Source: Aplectana chamaeleonis
Lineage: Eukaryota > Nematoda > Chromadorea > Rhabditida > Cosmocercidae
DNA: 64,000 bases
Direction of reading: 5' to 3'
Assembly: GCA_029168955.1 (NCBI GenBank)
Contig: JAPDOI010001492.1
Span: 1-64,000, forward strand
In this document: positions 34,516 through 46,400 of the stretch, piece by piece
How positions within the stretch are numbered: the first letter of the stretch is position 1
Layout of the letters: the number at the start of each line of letters is the position of its first letter
Program-made: the position numbers and the translations under genes
Notes under the pieces: generated by a model
The model's database searches: none
Told to the model about the DNA's origin: nothing
The model's input: only the letters and a program-made list of their open reading frames with translations

Positions 34516-35172
34516 ATTGAGAAGTCTTTAGAGTGTTGCTGTGCCGAGGAGCACTCTTGGCCAGGGAGTACTCGCCGGCAGTTTTGCGCGACTCGAATTT
34601 GTGCGAAAATTAGCCTTTTCGCGATAGAACAAAACAGTGCGTGATAATGATATGACAAGAGCTTCGAAACATGATGTGAGGTAGCATGTTGAAATGCGTT
34701 GATTGGCATGTATTGCTGGGCGAAGTCGCAAAAGTGATGTTAAACCTAAGTGTGACAGGAAGTGATAGAAAGGTGACAGAGAACAGGCCTTACAAGGATA
34801 CCGTCGAGAGAGCACGGCAGTCTGGATCCAATGATCTCCACAATCCTCTGCGAGTCATTGGGGGCTACCGTTGCTACTACGTCTCGAGGGACACTCAAAA
34901 GTCCAGGCCTACGCGCGCCTTGTCCGCTTCTCCATACTCGCCCTGAACGGTCGTCGCCACACGAACCGTCCGCGGGTGGATCCACATCCTTTATAGGAGG
35001 GGACTCGGTATCCGTCCCAGTCGATCCTCTATACGCTTCATACTGCTCCTGTCTGCTCTAAACCTGCTTCCTGAAAGCAACGTAAGCCTTGAATAAACAA
35101 CACTAAAATAGAAACCTGCGGAGCGTGCAAGGCTCGATCACTCAGGATTGCCGCGATCACGTTGGCGACTAA
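34516..35172. other. 5' untranslated leader of the LTR element
   Basis: Lies between the primer-binding site and gag on the minus strand. No protein was recognised. A TTTGCAG acceptor sits at the opening of gag (about 34510), suggesting a spliced leader region. Confidence 0.4.
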
Positions 35173-35191
35173 CCCCAGGCCGGATGCACCA
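35173..35191 (-). promoter_or_regulatory. Candidate primer-binding site
   Basis: Directly after the 5' LTR end (ACGACA) the minus strand reads TGGTGCATCCGGCCTGGGG. TGG matches the universal tRNA CCA end, and TGGTGCATC followed by GGCC resembles the complement of a nematode tRNA-Gly 3' end, with one extra or shifted base. The tRNA identity is inference. Confidence 0.55.
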
Positions 35192-36156
35192 TGTCGTGAA
35201 TCCTGGGAGGAAGAACCTCCTCCTCATGCATCGGCGGTTGAGGAGAGCTCTTCCACCCGGGACCCACGGCTTTGTGGCGACTCCAACCTGTCGGGGACTG
35301 CACGCTCTGCTCGCTTCCTACACTGCCACCGCGGGAAAAGTACTTCTAGGCCCTACTGCCCGGGTGGACTGCGGGCTACGACCTCTGCGACAACAATGAC
35401 TCATCGCATCGACTTACCCCTCGACCATGCGGCTACACTCTAGCCCACTGGTTTATGACTCTAATGAGCAAACAATAGAACACACACACTGAAATTGACA
35501 CATAGAAATAAGGCACTTCGCCTGCGGTTTCAACCGCTCGTTTGTCTGTAATTTTGCTACATAACAGAACATCATTTTGGTGGTTAGGCACTTTAAGCGT
35601 TCTTAGTTAGTACATAAAACCTACTTTCCTACAGGACGGACCTCGTCCAATAACTAGGGGTCAACCTAAGTGGCTCACCTGACCAGGGTCTAACGACGTG
35701 GGCCTCGGTAGGAAGTATGTACACCACCGGGCCACGGGATAGTGCACCTGGCCCCCTGCTCCATTGTCCGACCTTGGACGTCTGCGTTCTAGGCAGTACG
35801 GTGTGGTCTTGTGCAATGTTGAACCAGTGGACCAATCCATGCTGCTTGCGAAGGGGGAATGAGAGAGGGGCTGGCTGGCGGTTGCGAATGCCACTTGCGG
35901 CTGTCAGGTATCGATCATCGGTGACGAGTGCGTTGATTGATAAGACGAGACCGGAAGCCAGCTCGAGTGCTGGTGGTTAGTAGACACGGTCCATGCGACA
36001 CTGGCCGCCCTGAAGCTGGCATGCCACATCATCGACGTGAGGTGGGCGCGTCCCCCACGCTCTCGTATACTCTACCGTACTAGTGCGCCGCAAAAACTAC
36101 AATGCCAGTGTTCTCTGCAAGGCATTGATTGAAAGAGCCGGACAAAAGTCACGACA
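35192..36156 (-). repeat. 5' LTR of the BEL/Pao-type element (longer copy)
   Basis: 965 bp, TGTCGTGA to TCACGACA. It contains about 390 bp (35700-36085) missing from the other LTR. Both copies carry ATGCATCGGCG and the run CACTTCGCCTGCGGTTTCAA. No promoter element was defined. Confidence 0.85.
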
Positions 36157-36160
36157 ACTC

Positions 36161-36500
36161 CCACAAATACATACTTTATTCAAAAATTTCAACAGATTAG
36201 CGAGCGAGCAGAGTCCCGAAAAAGATATTTCAGGGACTGAAAAGTTTCTTTCTAAAGCACCCGACACAACACGGAATCCACTGCAGTTCTGGAATGACTG
36301 CTTTGTAAAGTCATCGTACCCGCATCTTTCCTCACTGATCAATAAGCATTACTTTTGGCGCCTCCTGGCACAGTTGAGGCGGAGAGGGTGTTTTTGTCAG
36401 CTGGCCTGATTTTGAGTGACTACAGAAAGGCCTTGACGACAGAAAATTTTGAAATGTTACTTTTTCTCGAAATCAACGTCCCGCTGATCAGGTTCAGCCG
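36161..36500 (+). pseudogene. hAT transposase C-terminal fragment
   Basis: Reads DTTRNPLQFWNDCFVKSSYP and HLSSLINKHY, then after a +1 shift near 36350 LLAPPGTVEAERVFLSAGL and ENFEMLLFLEINVPL. This is the hAT dimerisation region: P-L-x-F-W, then Y-P-x-L-S-x-L, then the E-R-V-F-S-type block. Everything N-terminal is missing. The LTR element inserted 5' of this fragment. It is a decayed transposase end. Confidence 0.8.
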
Positions 36501-36861
36501 TTGAGCTCAGCTTATTATGTAAGACTCACTCATTATTTGCACTATCCTCATGCACTATTGAAAATGATACATAAATGTTATCGGTCATTTGTGCTATCGA
36601 AGGAGACAGGCACCAAAACGCCGAAGTCAGAATTCTTACCGAAATTTCCGTTTTTACCGTGTTACCGAAAAAAAAAATTGGAAAAAGTTTTGGTAAAAAG
36701 TTTACTGAAAAGGATTTTCTGCACACCCCTGGCTTGAATCATGAATATCTTCCTACTTTCGCTGAATGTTGACGACGAAGCGAGCTATAGAAGAAGACGA
36801 AAAAGACGCGAAAACCCGACCTCGCTCCCTTTCTGGCCAAATCCTATGAGCGATAGTGTAG

Positions 36862-37292
36862 GTCATATTTGCCCATAATTACGAACCCCTCTACTCTGAC
36901 TCGTAAAGTGTTACATCGAATAATATCGAACTTTTCGAGAAATCTGATTTTCTCTCTATGATCGGAGTGGTTTGGAAAGGCCTAGCTTTATATAACTTTA
37001 CGGAAAGTGGAAGGTTCTCATATTTGTTAAAAAAAAACAGGATTCCCACTTATTAAAATGCCAAGGTTAACCGATTGTGTTTTTATTTGAGTATTTGAGT
37101 GGTAGGTATTGGCGACTCTGTGATTGGGCAGAAATTCGCTTTCTCATCAGTAATAAAAACCTTGCCCCTCATTTAATCATTGACACCAAGGACAGCTAAA
37201 ACCATTCCGGCTCTGAGAAATTGTTACACTTACTTGGTAACTAGAAATTATTTGATGCGACACTCTTGAGTAGGGTAAATTCACAAATTCAG
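36862..37292. other. Intron-like stretch, nothing recognised
   Basis: AT-rich unique-looking DNA between the hAT remnant and the first confident STELLO-like exon. Confidence 0.3.
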
Positions 37293-37407
37293 GCACTCGC
37301 GAGCATAAAGGACTGGCAGGTGGTCGTGGTGGGTGACGTCGAAACTCCGCAGAATTGGAATATAACTGGTGTTCATTTTTTGAGCCACGAGTATCAACAA
37401 CGTTTAG
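37293..37407 (+). CDS. STELLO-like exon with VVVGD...TPxxW block
   Basis: Acceptor AAATTCAG, donor TTTAG|GTAACA, phase 1 at the end. It encodes LASIKDWQVVVVGDVETP, then QNWNITGVHFLSHEYQQRLG (last codon split). The upstream frame also reads SRVNSQIQA with no stop for 30 bases, so the true acceptor could lie a little further 5'. Confidence 0.8.
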
Positions 37408-40400
37408 GTAACAAACCCGATGCTTTCACCACAGAATCTGGCCACTTTATCGCTTTAAAGGCAGTGTTCACGATAAATTTCACTTCCGATATCTCCACGG
37501 TTTACGGAAGGTCTGGTGCCCTATATAGCAAGGCATGCTTAAAAAGGACACGTAAGACGCGTTTTTGTGCCAAAATAAGCCCTCTCTTGTTTACGTTGAT
37601 TTCTGAGCGTGGAGGAATTGACCGCTAGAAGGATGATACCTATCAGTGCAATGAAGCGATCAGCTCACTTATCAGCACTTCATTGACTTGATCATTCCTG
37701 TAATCTGAATCTTCATTTGTTCTTTCCGAGGGGCGGATCTTGGGCACCAGGCGCGTCTGGGGCACCAAAACGCTTGTTTGCAGCCGATATTTTGCCGCTC
37801 CCGGCTCGTTTTCTACCGTTATCTCGACGCTGGGAGCCTAGGATCCTTCTCGCCTATCATTTCACTGTAGAAAGTCAACGAAGATGATCATCGTGAATGC
37901 TGCCTTTAAGACAACAAAAACAACTTTTCTCCGCCCGCACTTCGAGTGTTTTCGATTTAATTCATGACAGATTGGGATCATCTACTATAAAGGTGGACAC
38001 TGAGTGTAATCCGCTTCTAGAGATGCCGTGAGAGCCAAATCTTGCAAAGGTCTTGAATCTCATTGAATTTTAAACACCCACAAGAATACTGGTTGTTTCC
38101 CGAGGAGAGGTTAGAGTTATTCTCCCATAAACTTGTACGACTTTTAGTCTGATAGCGCTGTGGCACTCGTGTAGACGTTATCGATTTCGTTTGAATTCAA
38201 TTAGCACTATCTGATGATGAGGAAGTATGTGAAATCCTTTTGCATAGCATCGGCGTGGATCCTAATGTGGCTTCGCGTTCTCCATTGGAGGTGGGCGCAA
38301 ACTCGGTGCACCTATATTACAGCATACGGCACCAAGTTTGAGCCAACCTTCAATTTTGAACGCAGAGACGCTAGGATTCATGCCGAAGATAGACAATCCA
38401 CAGACATAGAAGATAATTGAATACGATCAGGAAGAGGTGACAAACCGTTTCCGATCTGGAATTAGAGAAAATGCCTTCCGCCTGAGATGAGGGAATCTTT
38501 CACGGATGAGGTGGCGTCTATATTCGAGCGGCCCACGAATTCCATTTATCAGTATAAATGAAAACCAGGAGTAAGCATTTCACCTGTGAATACAATTTTT
38601 CTTAGAATTTAATGTCCAAGATCTTGTGCGTTTCGATAGAACACTTCTATAATTTCTTTACGCTTTGTCACACTAGCGTCCAGCGACCGCCCTACAGAGG
38701 CAAGATGTGCGAAGTGTAACATCGGCATGAATCATGACGAGATTTTGCGTTCCCCTTTGGAGGGGCCCAAACTCGGTGCACCTACATATGTTATAGCATA
38801 TGGCACCGAGTTTGCTCCAACCTCCAATAGCGAACGCAAAGTCTTATTAGGAACCATGCCGACGATATCAGGTCCCTTACAGCCCATACACTAGGTGTTG
38901 CTAGAAGAAAAGCACAAAAGGCAGGGCGATGGGTCGAAGTTGAAGGTAATAATCAGCGCCACAGCTTGAAGTGAGAGGACAGGACCCCATATGAACGCAG
39001 AAGTGGAATACATTTCTCAAAAAGATTTCTGGGAAACAACCTGAATTTTTATGGGTAGTCAAACAAATTTGATGTTACAGACAATGAACATTTCCCGAAG
39101 TGTATGAAGGCGAAACATACTCAACAGTGACCCTGCAATTTGCTATGATCTATAAATTTCCGATACACAAGCTTTCTTCCGATACATAATTTATTGCAGG
39201 GTATAGTATTGTTAGCAGTCTCCCAAATAGCACCTACACGCGAAAGAATATAGGATACCTCTACGCTATTGAGAACGGGGCGGAATGGATCTACGACACT
39301 GACGACGACAATGTAGCGTATGGTGAGTATATTGCGTTGGCACGTTTGCTGGACTAGCTAGGGACTCTGAACAAAAAACAGTATGTGTGGACTTCCGCCA
39401 AAATTGAGGGAAATCTTTGGGAGCCCAGACAAAGTTATCATTCGCAAAAATAATAGCCCACGAGCAGCACACTTCAAATAGGAAGGCTTCTGACCACAAA
39501 AATGAGAAGATAATGCTACACAAGTGCTAGAAACGCACGAAAACATCATATTTCAGTGGCACTGCTCTCTGGCCTGGACTAGTTCCCGGTTGGGTGACCA
39601 TGTTCACGAAGGTTGTCACCGGTGAAAAATGGGGCTAATCAAAAATTGAAGAATATTTTGGGCAAAATAGTTATAGTTAGGGTCCGAAAAAGAACGGAAT
39701 AAGAGAGAGCAAAGAATCTTAAAAGACGGGTCCACAAAACCTTTCATTGTCACAACAGACAGTTCCTGTGAGAGTAAAAAGGCGGGGTGAGAGTAGTGGA
39801 TTTCGTGCCCTTCTAGTGCGTTTTTCTCGATTTGTTCGTCAGTTCACTTCTACCTGGGGGCCGAACAATTGATTTAGCGATTAATTTCAAAATCGAAAAT
39901 TATCGTGAACACTGCCTTTGAGGCAAGGGCTACAGCCTAATCCTCAGGTTTCCAGGCAGTTAGGCGTATAACGAGAACCAATACTCTCTCTGAATAGTAC
40001 TGCATTTTATGCAGTCTTTACTTGTTTCTTTTGCTGCCTTTTCATATTTGACGTATGTCTCGCCCTATGTCATGAATTGTTATTATTATTGCTACGCATT
40101 ATTATAAGTGATCGATTTTTGCAAAGCCAGCTGTTGTTTACCGTGACTAAGCTACGGGCTAGCAAACTACACGCCTAGCGGCAATTTTTCTTCATCTTCG
40201 TCGCTTTCTGGCAATTTTGGTCACCCCGTGCACCTCAGTAATTGCAAGCAAAGCGTCTGGGATGACAAAAAATGAGCGCATAGAGTTTGCAGTGGAAGGT
40301 GCATTCACGTTGGAGATACACTAATATACGCCATGCACTTCGGGACCGTTCCGTGGCTCGGCGCTGTGCGCACATAACGCGGAGCGGTTCCCTAACCTTC

Positions 40401-43400
40401 TTCGCAGCGTTCATGCATGCCGCCCCTAAACTAGTTTTCCGGTAGAATGAACAAGTTCTCTGTGGTTGCGATCGATGAATGATGGGGTCATTCAATCATA
40501 GAAGAATGTGTTACGCAGAACAGAGTCCTCAATTTTGAGATTATTCGCAGAATCGATTAATTGCCCCCCGGGTAGAACTGAGATGACGGAGAAACTGAGA
40601 AAAACGGACTAGAAGGGCACGAAATTCTTTACTCTCACCTCGCCACTTTACTCTCACAGGAATTGTTCGTAGTAACGATGAAATATTTTGTGGACACGTC
40701 CTTTGCCATTTTCTGCTTTCTGTTGCTCCGTCCCTTCCTTCGGATCCTAACTAATACTGTTTTACATAAAATATTTTTCCATTTTCGACTGATCCCATTT
40801 TTCACCGGTCACTACCACCGGGAACATGTTCATCCAATCGGACAACTAGACCAGGCCAGAGAATGGTGTCACTGAAATAAGACGTTTTAGTGCGTTTCAA
40901 GCCGTTTCTTCGTAATTTTGGGAACACTTGGAAGCCAACGCTTTGTTTTATGTGAAAAACTCGCAAGCGAAAATCATCGTGAACACTGCCTTTAAAGGCA
41001 CAGTCCAAGCTCAGGGACGAATTCTGAGATTTCCACATGATTGTGAAGTTCACCCACCCTATATAGCCCCTGCCAAATTCGAGCTCTCAATTCCTCCGAA
41101 TAAGCGAGATATAGGGGGAAGCCACCCTGGGGCGCCCATACACGGAAGCCACTTTGGCACGCCCCTTTTACGGTCTTTCGAGCTCAACAGCGGCGAGATG
41201 AGCGATGGTTTCTCACCAGCAGCACCGTTCTTCCCTTCATTCCCAGCCTCTTTCTTTATTCAGGTCGGTTCGCATACATCGGTTGCAAATGACGGAAGTT
41301 ACGAGCCTCGGACAACTCGTCCACCATGCTTCCGTAGCACAATTTTGAGGGGCCATATCTTTGCTTCTAGGGGGTCTTGTACGATTGCAAAGACATCATT
41401 AGAATCAGTGTGAAACCGTTCTCAAGATAGGCAGAAAAACAGAGGAACGGTTCTGAGGTTGGACTGTGCCTTCAAATAGCAGTTGCTTTGTTCAACTGAA
41501 CCGCGAGGTTGGTAGATGCTTTATTGGCTTACGCACGTTTCGACGGGATCGCCGTCTTCAGAGCCTGAAAGGAACAAATCATAAATGTGCTTATTCGGCC
41601 AAATGTCGACTAAACCCTACTTAAATTCGAGAGAGATTTTCTCTCGGCAAATGTGAAATTTACCCGAAAAAAAACGGTGGTAGACTGGCTTCCTTCCCTA
41701 AATGTCCAAATATAAGTTTCGGGGGCATTATGGCTACAAAATGGTATCGTAAACAAAGTAACAAAAACATAATTGTTCATTACCGATCAGCACACCTCTC
41801 ACAAACAAAAAGGGCGGTTGTTAGAAATTTGTATCGAACAGCGAAATGTGTCTGTACCGGAGAAAACGAGCAAAAAGAATATGTTCAAATGGCGCAAGAA
41901 ATTGCTGCTCTAAACGGATATCCCCCAGTATGGTCCTACGCATATCAAGAGGCTCAGCCGCACGTCGCGAAGAGCAGGATTCAGCAAATGATGGCAAAAT
42001 TCCCGTAAAAATGCCCTTCATTTCGGATGATGTGAGCAAGTCTTTGCGAAAATGCCTACGCAAAGCCGGTCTGGAAAGCTCTGTCGCCATTGCTGACATC
42101 CCTCCAAATAACCTCAAAAACCGCCTCCCAAAATCCGATCTCGTGCCAGCTGTGCGGCGAGCAATATATTGGTGAGACTTCGCGGCCGCTCTGGGTTAGA
42201 ATCGAAGAGCACTTAGACGGCAAGGATAAGCTGCGGGTATCAACAGTTCTGGGGTGTCGCCGTGTTAACGCCCACAACGGCAATAATTACCATGTCGAGG
42301 TCGAGATAAATGCGCGGGAAACCGATACCCCTGCCAGAGAAACCCTGGAGGCACTTTGGATCCAGGCGAGCGACCCAAAACTCAACCGGAAGGGGGAGTG
42401 CCTATATATAGCTGGAGAGATCAAGCCCTACCTCAGACTCGCATTCTAACGTCGAGAAGTAGCGGTTTCGATCTGTGATCCGCCATCCGCCAATCGTTCT
42501 ATGCTGCTGGTCCTCTAGCGAGTTTCCTGGCAAGGTGCGGTAACTTCCTAATTTCTCAGTTATTGACCACGTTTTGAAAAAAATCGCTCTCGAATTTTAG
42601 TAGGGCTTAGTCGACGTTTGGTCGAACAAGCACATTTCTGATTTGTTCCTTTCAGGCTCTGAAGACGGCAATCCCGCCGAAACGTGCGTAAGCCAATAAA
42701 GCATCTACCAACCTCGTGGTTCCGTAAAACAAAACAACTCCTACTGATTACAATGCCGAGGTTCATGGAGAGTCGTAGCTGGAGAATTATTAAGATTTTA
42801 GAGGGAATATGGAGCAGCTGAAATAAGAGATTTTCGAAAGATGGACCCACAAACGCAGAGTACGGGGGCAGAGTGAGAGTACAGCTTTTTGAGAGCTCCT
42901 GATGCGTTTTTCTCACTTTCTCCGTTATATCAATTCTATCCGGGGCCAAGTAATTGCCTCAGCAAACAGTCCCGGAATTTAAAATTATCGTCATCCCCTG
43001 CCTTTGAATACATCACTACTAGCGTCTTTCTGATAATAAGATTTTTAGCTAGCTTACGGCCATCTCTTGAACCTTTCTTCAACACTCTACCGCTGTTGGA
43101 TCTTGATTCCATCATCCTTTCTCAACGACGTTCGTTTTTCTCTCCGAACAGCGCAGGGCTGTTTGATAACATTCGTTCGAGGGTAGAAGCTGAGCAAAGT
43201 AGACAACGCTGACGAAGTAAGTATACAAAGCGTATGTCGGATCTGCGGAAACGAATTGTATTGCTAGTATCTCCTGGGCATCTATAGTGAAACTGCGCAG
43301 TGTCCCGCCCCGAGCCGCTGGCTCCGAGAAGTTTTAGGCTCAAAACGGTAGTTTTTTCTCTGTGATTTTTGTACCATCCCAAACGCTCACTAAACTTCCG

Positions 43401-46400
43401 AAAATCCGGAAACGGGCCTCATAATCGTGTTCAGCGCTCAAAATTTGTGCACACTCTCAGACGTTCGCTGTTGTCTACAGGACGTCGATCCGCCCAGAAC
43501 GAGTCACCGCTGGCGAACAGGCAGCTCTACGCGGGGTCGTCCCGGTGTGCTGTTGAGCAGGGGGCGACGGGCTGTTAAACAGCCCATCGACCGGCAATCC
43601 CGCCGAGTGCCTTAAATCGACGCAGACCGAGTTGTTGTCCACAGGACGTCAATTCGGGATGTCTACGGCTGCGCAGGTCGATGGGCTGTTCTACAGAACA
43701 TTCGCGGGAGGGGCGGTGGCAGCTTCCATCAATCGATGTATCACGAAGATCGTGTCGTCCAAGCTCTCATTTTCGGTTATATGAGATTTGCATTTCGTTT
43801 TATTTTTTGATGATGCTGTAGACTTCTATGGTAATTCTTCTCTTTTTTTAGTTATAAGAGATCTGTGATTCGTTTTTTAATAACTTCTTCCCGTGGAAGG
43901 GGCGTTGGTGGCATGCCGAGAGATGCACCTCGCGGAGTTCCCCGTGATAGGACCCGAAGGTTTCCGTGGTTTACGGAGTTTTCAGCAACTGCCTTCGTAG
44001 GCAGGATTTGATTTTTTCCATCCCTTTATGTGTGTCATATGCGTCATTTTTAGTTGTTTGTCAGGAATCTCTGATCATTCCGGGGTGTTCATTTACCCTG
44101 ATTCCCATCCATGTTGTCCAACATGATATTTTTGATGTTTTTTTATTTTTCTCCGGATACTGCGATAAACATGTACTGCTGAACACGAATCTGGGGTTCG
44201 CTTGTCGGCATTTATAGGTTTACTGTAGGATACGGTAGGTAACATGTTATTCAGGAGGCAGAACTTAATAGTTTGAAAACAGACAAATGGACATAGAAAT
44301 CGTATTCAGCACCCCAAAAAACTCCCACATAGAAACTTTGAGACAAATCTGTGACATTGATCGAACTACCGGATACTATAGCTGTACAATTTCGAAAAAA
44401 ATTTCGAACGAATGCAATTTGAAAAAAATTCGTTCGACGAATTTTCGAACGAACGAAAATTGAAAAATAATCGTTTGACGAAATTTTGAACGAACGGAAT
44501 TTGAAAAAAAAATTACGTTCGACGAGTTTTCGAACGAACGAAAAAAATATCGAAAATTTTTTCAAAAATTTTGTTCGTGTACAACTATACCGTATACCCA
44601 ACGTAATCTATCGTGAGCTGTCAAAAATTTATAAACTGACATCAGATTCGTGTTGAGCACTTCAAACAATCCCCAAAAGAACGATTTGAGCCACATCTTT
44701 TGTCACATTCCGGAAATCGTCAAAAGTCGATTTCGCCGTTAAATTTTCTGCCGGTGGGAAGCTTTGAACAAATTTAGTCGAAATTAGGAAGAACCACAGG
44801 TAGACCCCAGATTTGTGATCAGCACCACAAATCACCCTCAGGTTGAATTTTAAGTCAAATCTGGAAAAAAAAATTTTCAACGCTTTCTGTACCCCGTAAT
44901 TGATATAATTGAACGCTGAACCGAAAATCCATACAAGTCGAAAACGCTATCAGTCTGCACATAGCTCGGAGAATGCGCTTTCACCCAAACTTTGCCTTGG
45001 GGGGCTGTTTCGGGCACTGAACACGATTATGAGGTCTGTTTCCGGATTTTCATAAAATTAATGCGCTTTTTCGAGGGTACAATAGGTACAAAAGTCGGAG
45101 AAAAAAACTTCTATAACGTTTTCCAGGGTGACTCTAGGCAGCTGCAAAGGGCATATTGACTCTATGTCAGAAACTGGCTCTAGAAAAGTACATTTCATTT
45201 GGAATGGTTTGTATAACTTATAGTAGTTCATTTGGAAGCAGTAGAGTGTTGTCCGCATAAGGACATAATTATTAAAATAATGTAACGTCGGTATAGATCC
45301 TAATGAGACCTTGCGTTTACTCTCGAAGGTTGGCGCAAACTCGGTGTCATATTCTATTACGTAGGTGCACCGAGTTTGCGCCAACCTCCAAAGAGGAACG
45401 AAAAGTCTCATTAGGATATCATTTTTGAGAGGGTCCAATTTCTCTGTTCCGCTTAGATTAGAACTGAAATAAGAAAAATCGGGCCTCATCATCAAGTTTC
45501 GAAAGGAGGCGTACCGCCGTTTAAAGGCAGTGTTCACGATTAGAATCGTTTTTCTGTTTCCGCGCCTATCTTAAAAGCGGTCCCATGCTGATTCCAATGA
45601 TGTCTCTGAAATCGCCCAAGACCTTCAGGGAACGGAGTTATGGTCCCTCAAAGATTGAGCTAGGGAAACATGGTGGACGAAGTTGTCCGAGGCTTGTAAC
45701 TTCCGTCTTTGCAACCGATCTATGCGAGCTGACCTGAGTCAGAGAGAAGCTCAGAATGAAGGGAAGAACGGGGGCTTATTATTGAAAATCATCGCTCACT
45801 TCACGATCTGGAACCTCCATTTGTTCACGTCGGTGGGCGTGTGCTGCACACTTTTGGGGTTTGCCTTGCGCTCAAAGTGGCAACTTCGGGCTCTTTTGGA
45901 GCTTTTCCTGGCTCGTTTTCATGCGTTCTTTCTACGTCAATGTTACAGTGTGCCCATCCACTACCCATTCCTAGTGGAAACTTAAACACATTTTTCATCG
46001 TGGACACTGCCTTTAAAGGCAGCGTACACGCTCACAAAAGTGGTCGAGATAACAGCATAAATAGGACCGCACGGCCCCTACCATATCGTCAAATATGTTT
46101 GAAGCGCCAAAAACCATCCAGGATGGCAATATCCTCTGGTTCCGAGCCGGATTTACTCTGTTCTCTCGCGCGCTTGTGCGAAGCAAAGGTAGAGACAGCG
46201 AGAAATTGTGGGGAGAAGGAGACGCAGCGTACGCACGCAGACGCACGCGACGAACGGAAATAAATAACACTCGGAAACAGGATATACTTGGCAATTTTTG
46301 AGCAATCTTGCCTTCCACACCAGTGTTTTCCCAACCATTCGAGTACGAGAATGAGAAAAGAAACTTGAGAAAACATGTGATAAGTTAGAGTGATAGCATT

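Larger units (their letters stand above)
26065..36156 (-). mobile_element. BEL/Pao-type LTR retrotransposon lacking a recognisable pol
   Basis: A 10.1-kb insertion with LTRs at 26065-26638 and 35192-36156 and an exact 5-bp duplication ACTCC (26060-26064 and 36157-36161). LTRs begin TGTCGTGA and end TCACGACA. Gene order on the minus strand is 5' LTR, primer-binding site, gag-protease (34515-32029, decayed), AT-rich spacer with a structured tandem repeat, zinc-knuckle ORF (29932-28865), then a non-coding region and the 3' LTR. No reverse transcriptase, RNase H or integrase motif was seen, so it is either internally deleted or a non-autonomous lineage. Confidence 0.85.
25575..36858. mobile_element. 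hAT-type transposon remnant, split by an LTR retroelement
   Basis: The left terminus (CAATACCGCTTGTAGGATTT) and the inverted right terminus (CACTATCGCTCATAGGATTT) match each other and the MITE at 3186-3633. Subtracting the LTR element 26065-36156 and one copy of its 5-bp duplication leaves about 1.2 kb, with a hAT C-terminal domain on the right. It is an internally deleted, inactive element. TA flanks both ends; no longer duplication was confirmed. Confidence 0.7.
41479..42790 (+). mobile_element. Penelope-like element, truncated, with inverted terminal repeats
   Basis: Arms at 41479-41640 and 42570-42747 are inverted copies (ATGCTTTATTGGCTTACGCA, then GTTTCGACGGGATCGCCGTC, then TTCAGAGCCTGAAAGGAACA on the left). 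Between them is the C-terminal part of the reverse transcriptase and a GIY-YIG endonuclease. The 3' end ATGCCGAGGTTCATGGAGAG resembles that of the element at 59503-60391. Each arm holds a hammerhead-like motif, as known for terminal repeats of this class. Confidence 0.8.

Noticed and set aside
36083..36409. A single 108-codon ORF as an intact gene
   Set aside because: Its first third is LTR sequence and the rest is a hAT fragment with a frameshift; it is a junction artefact.
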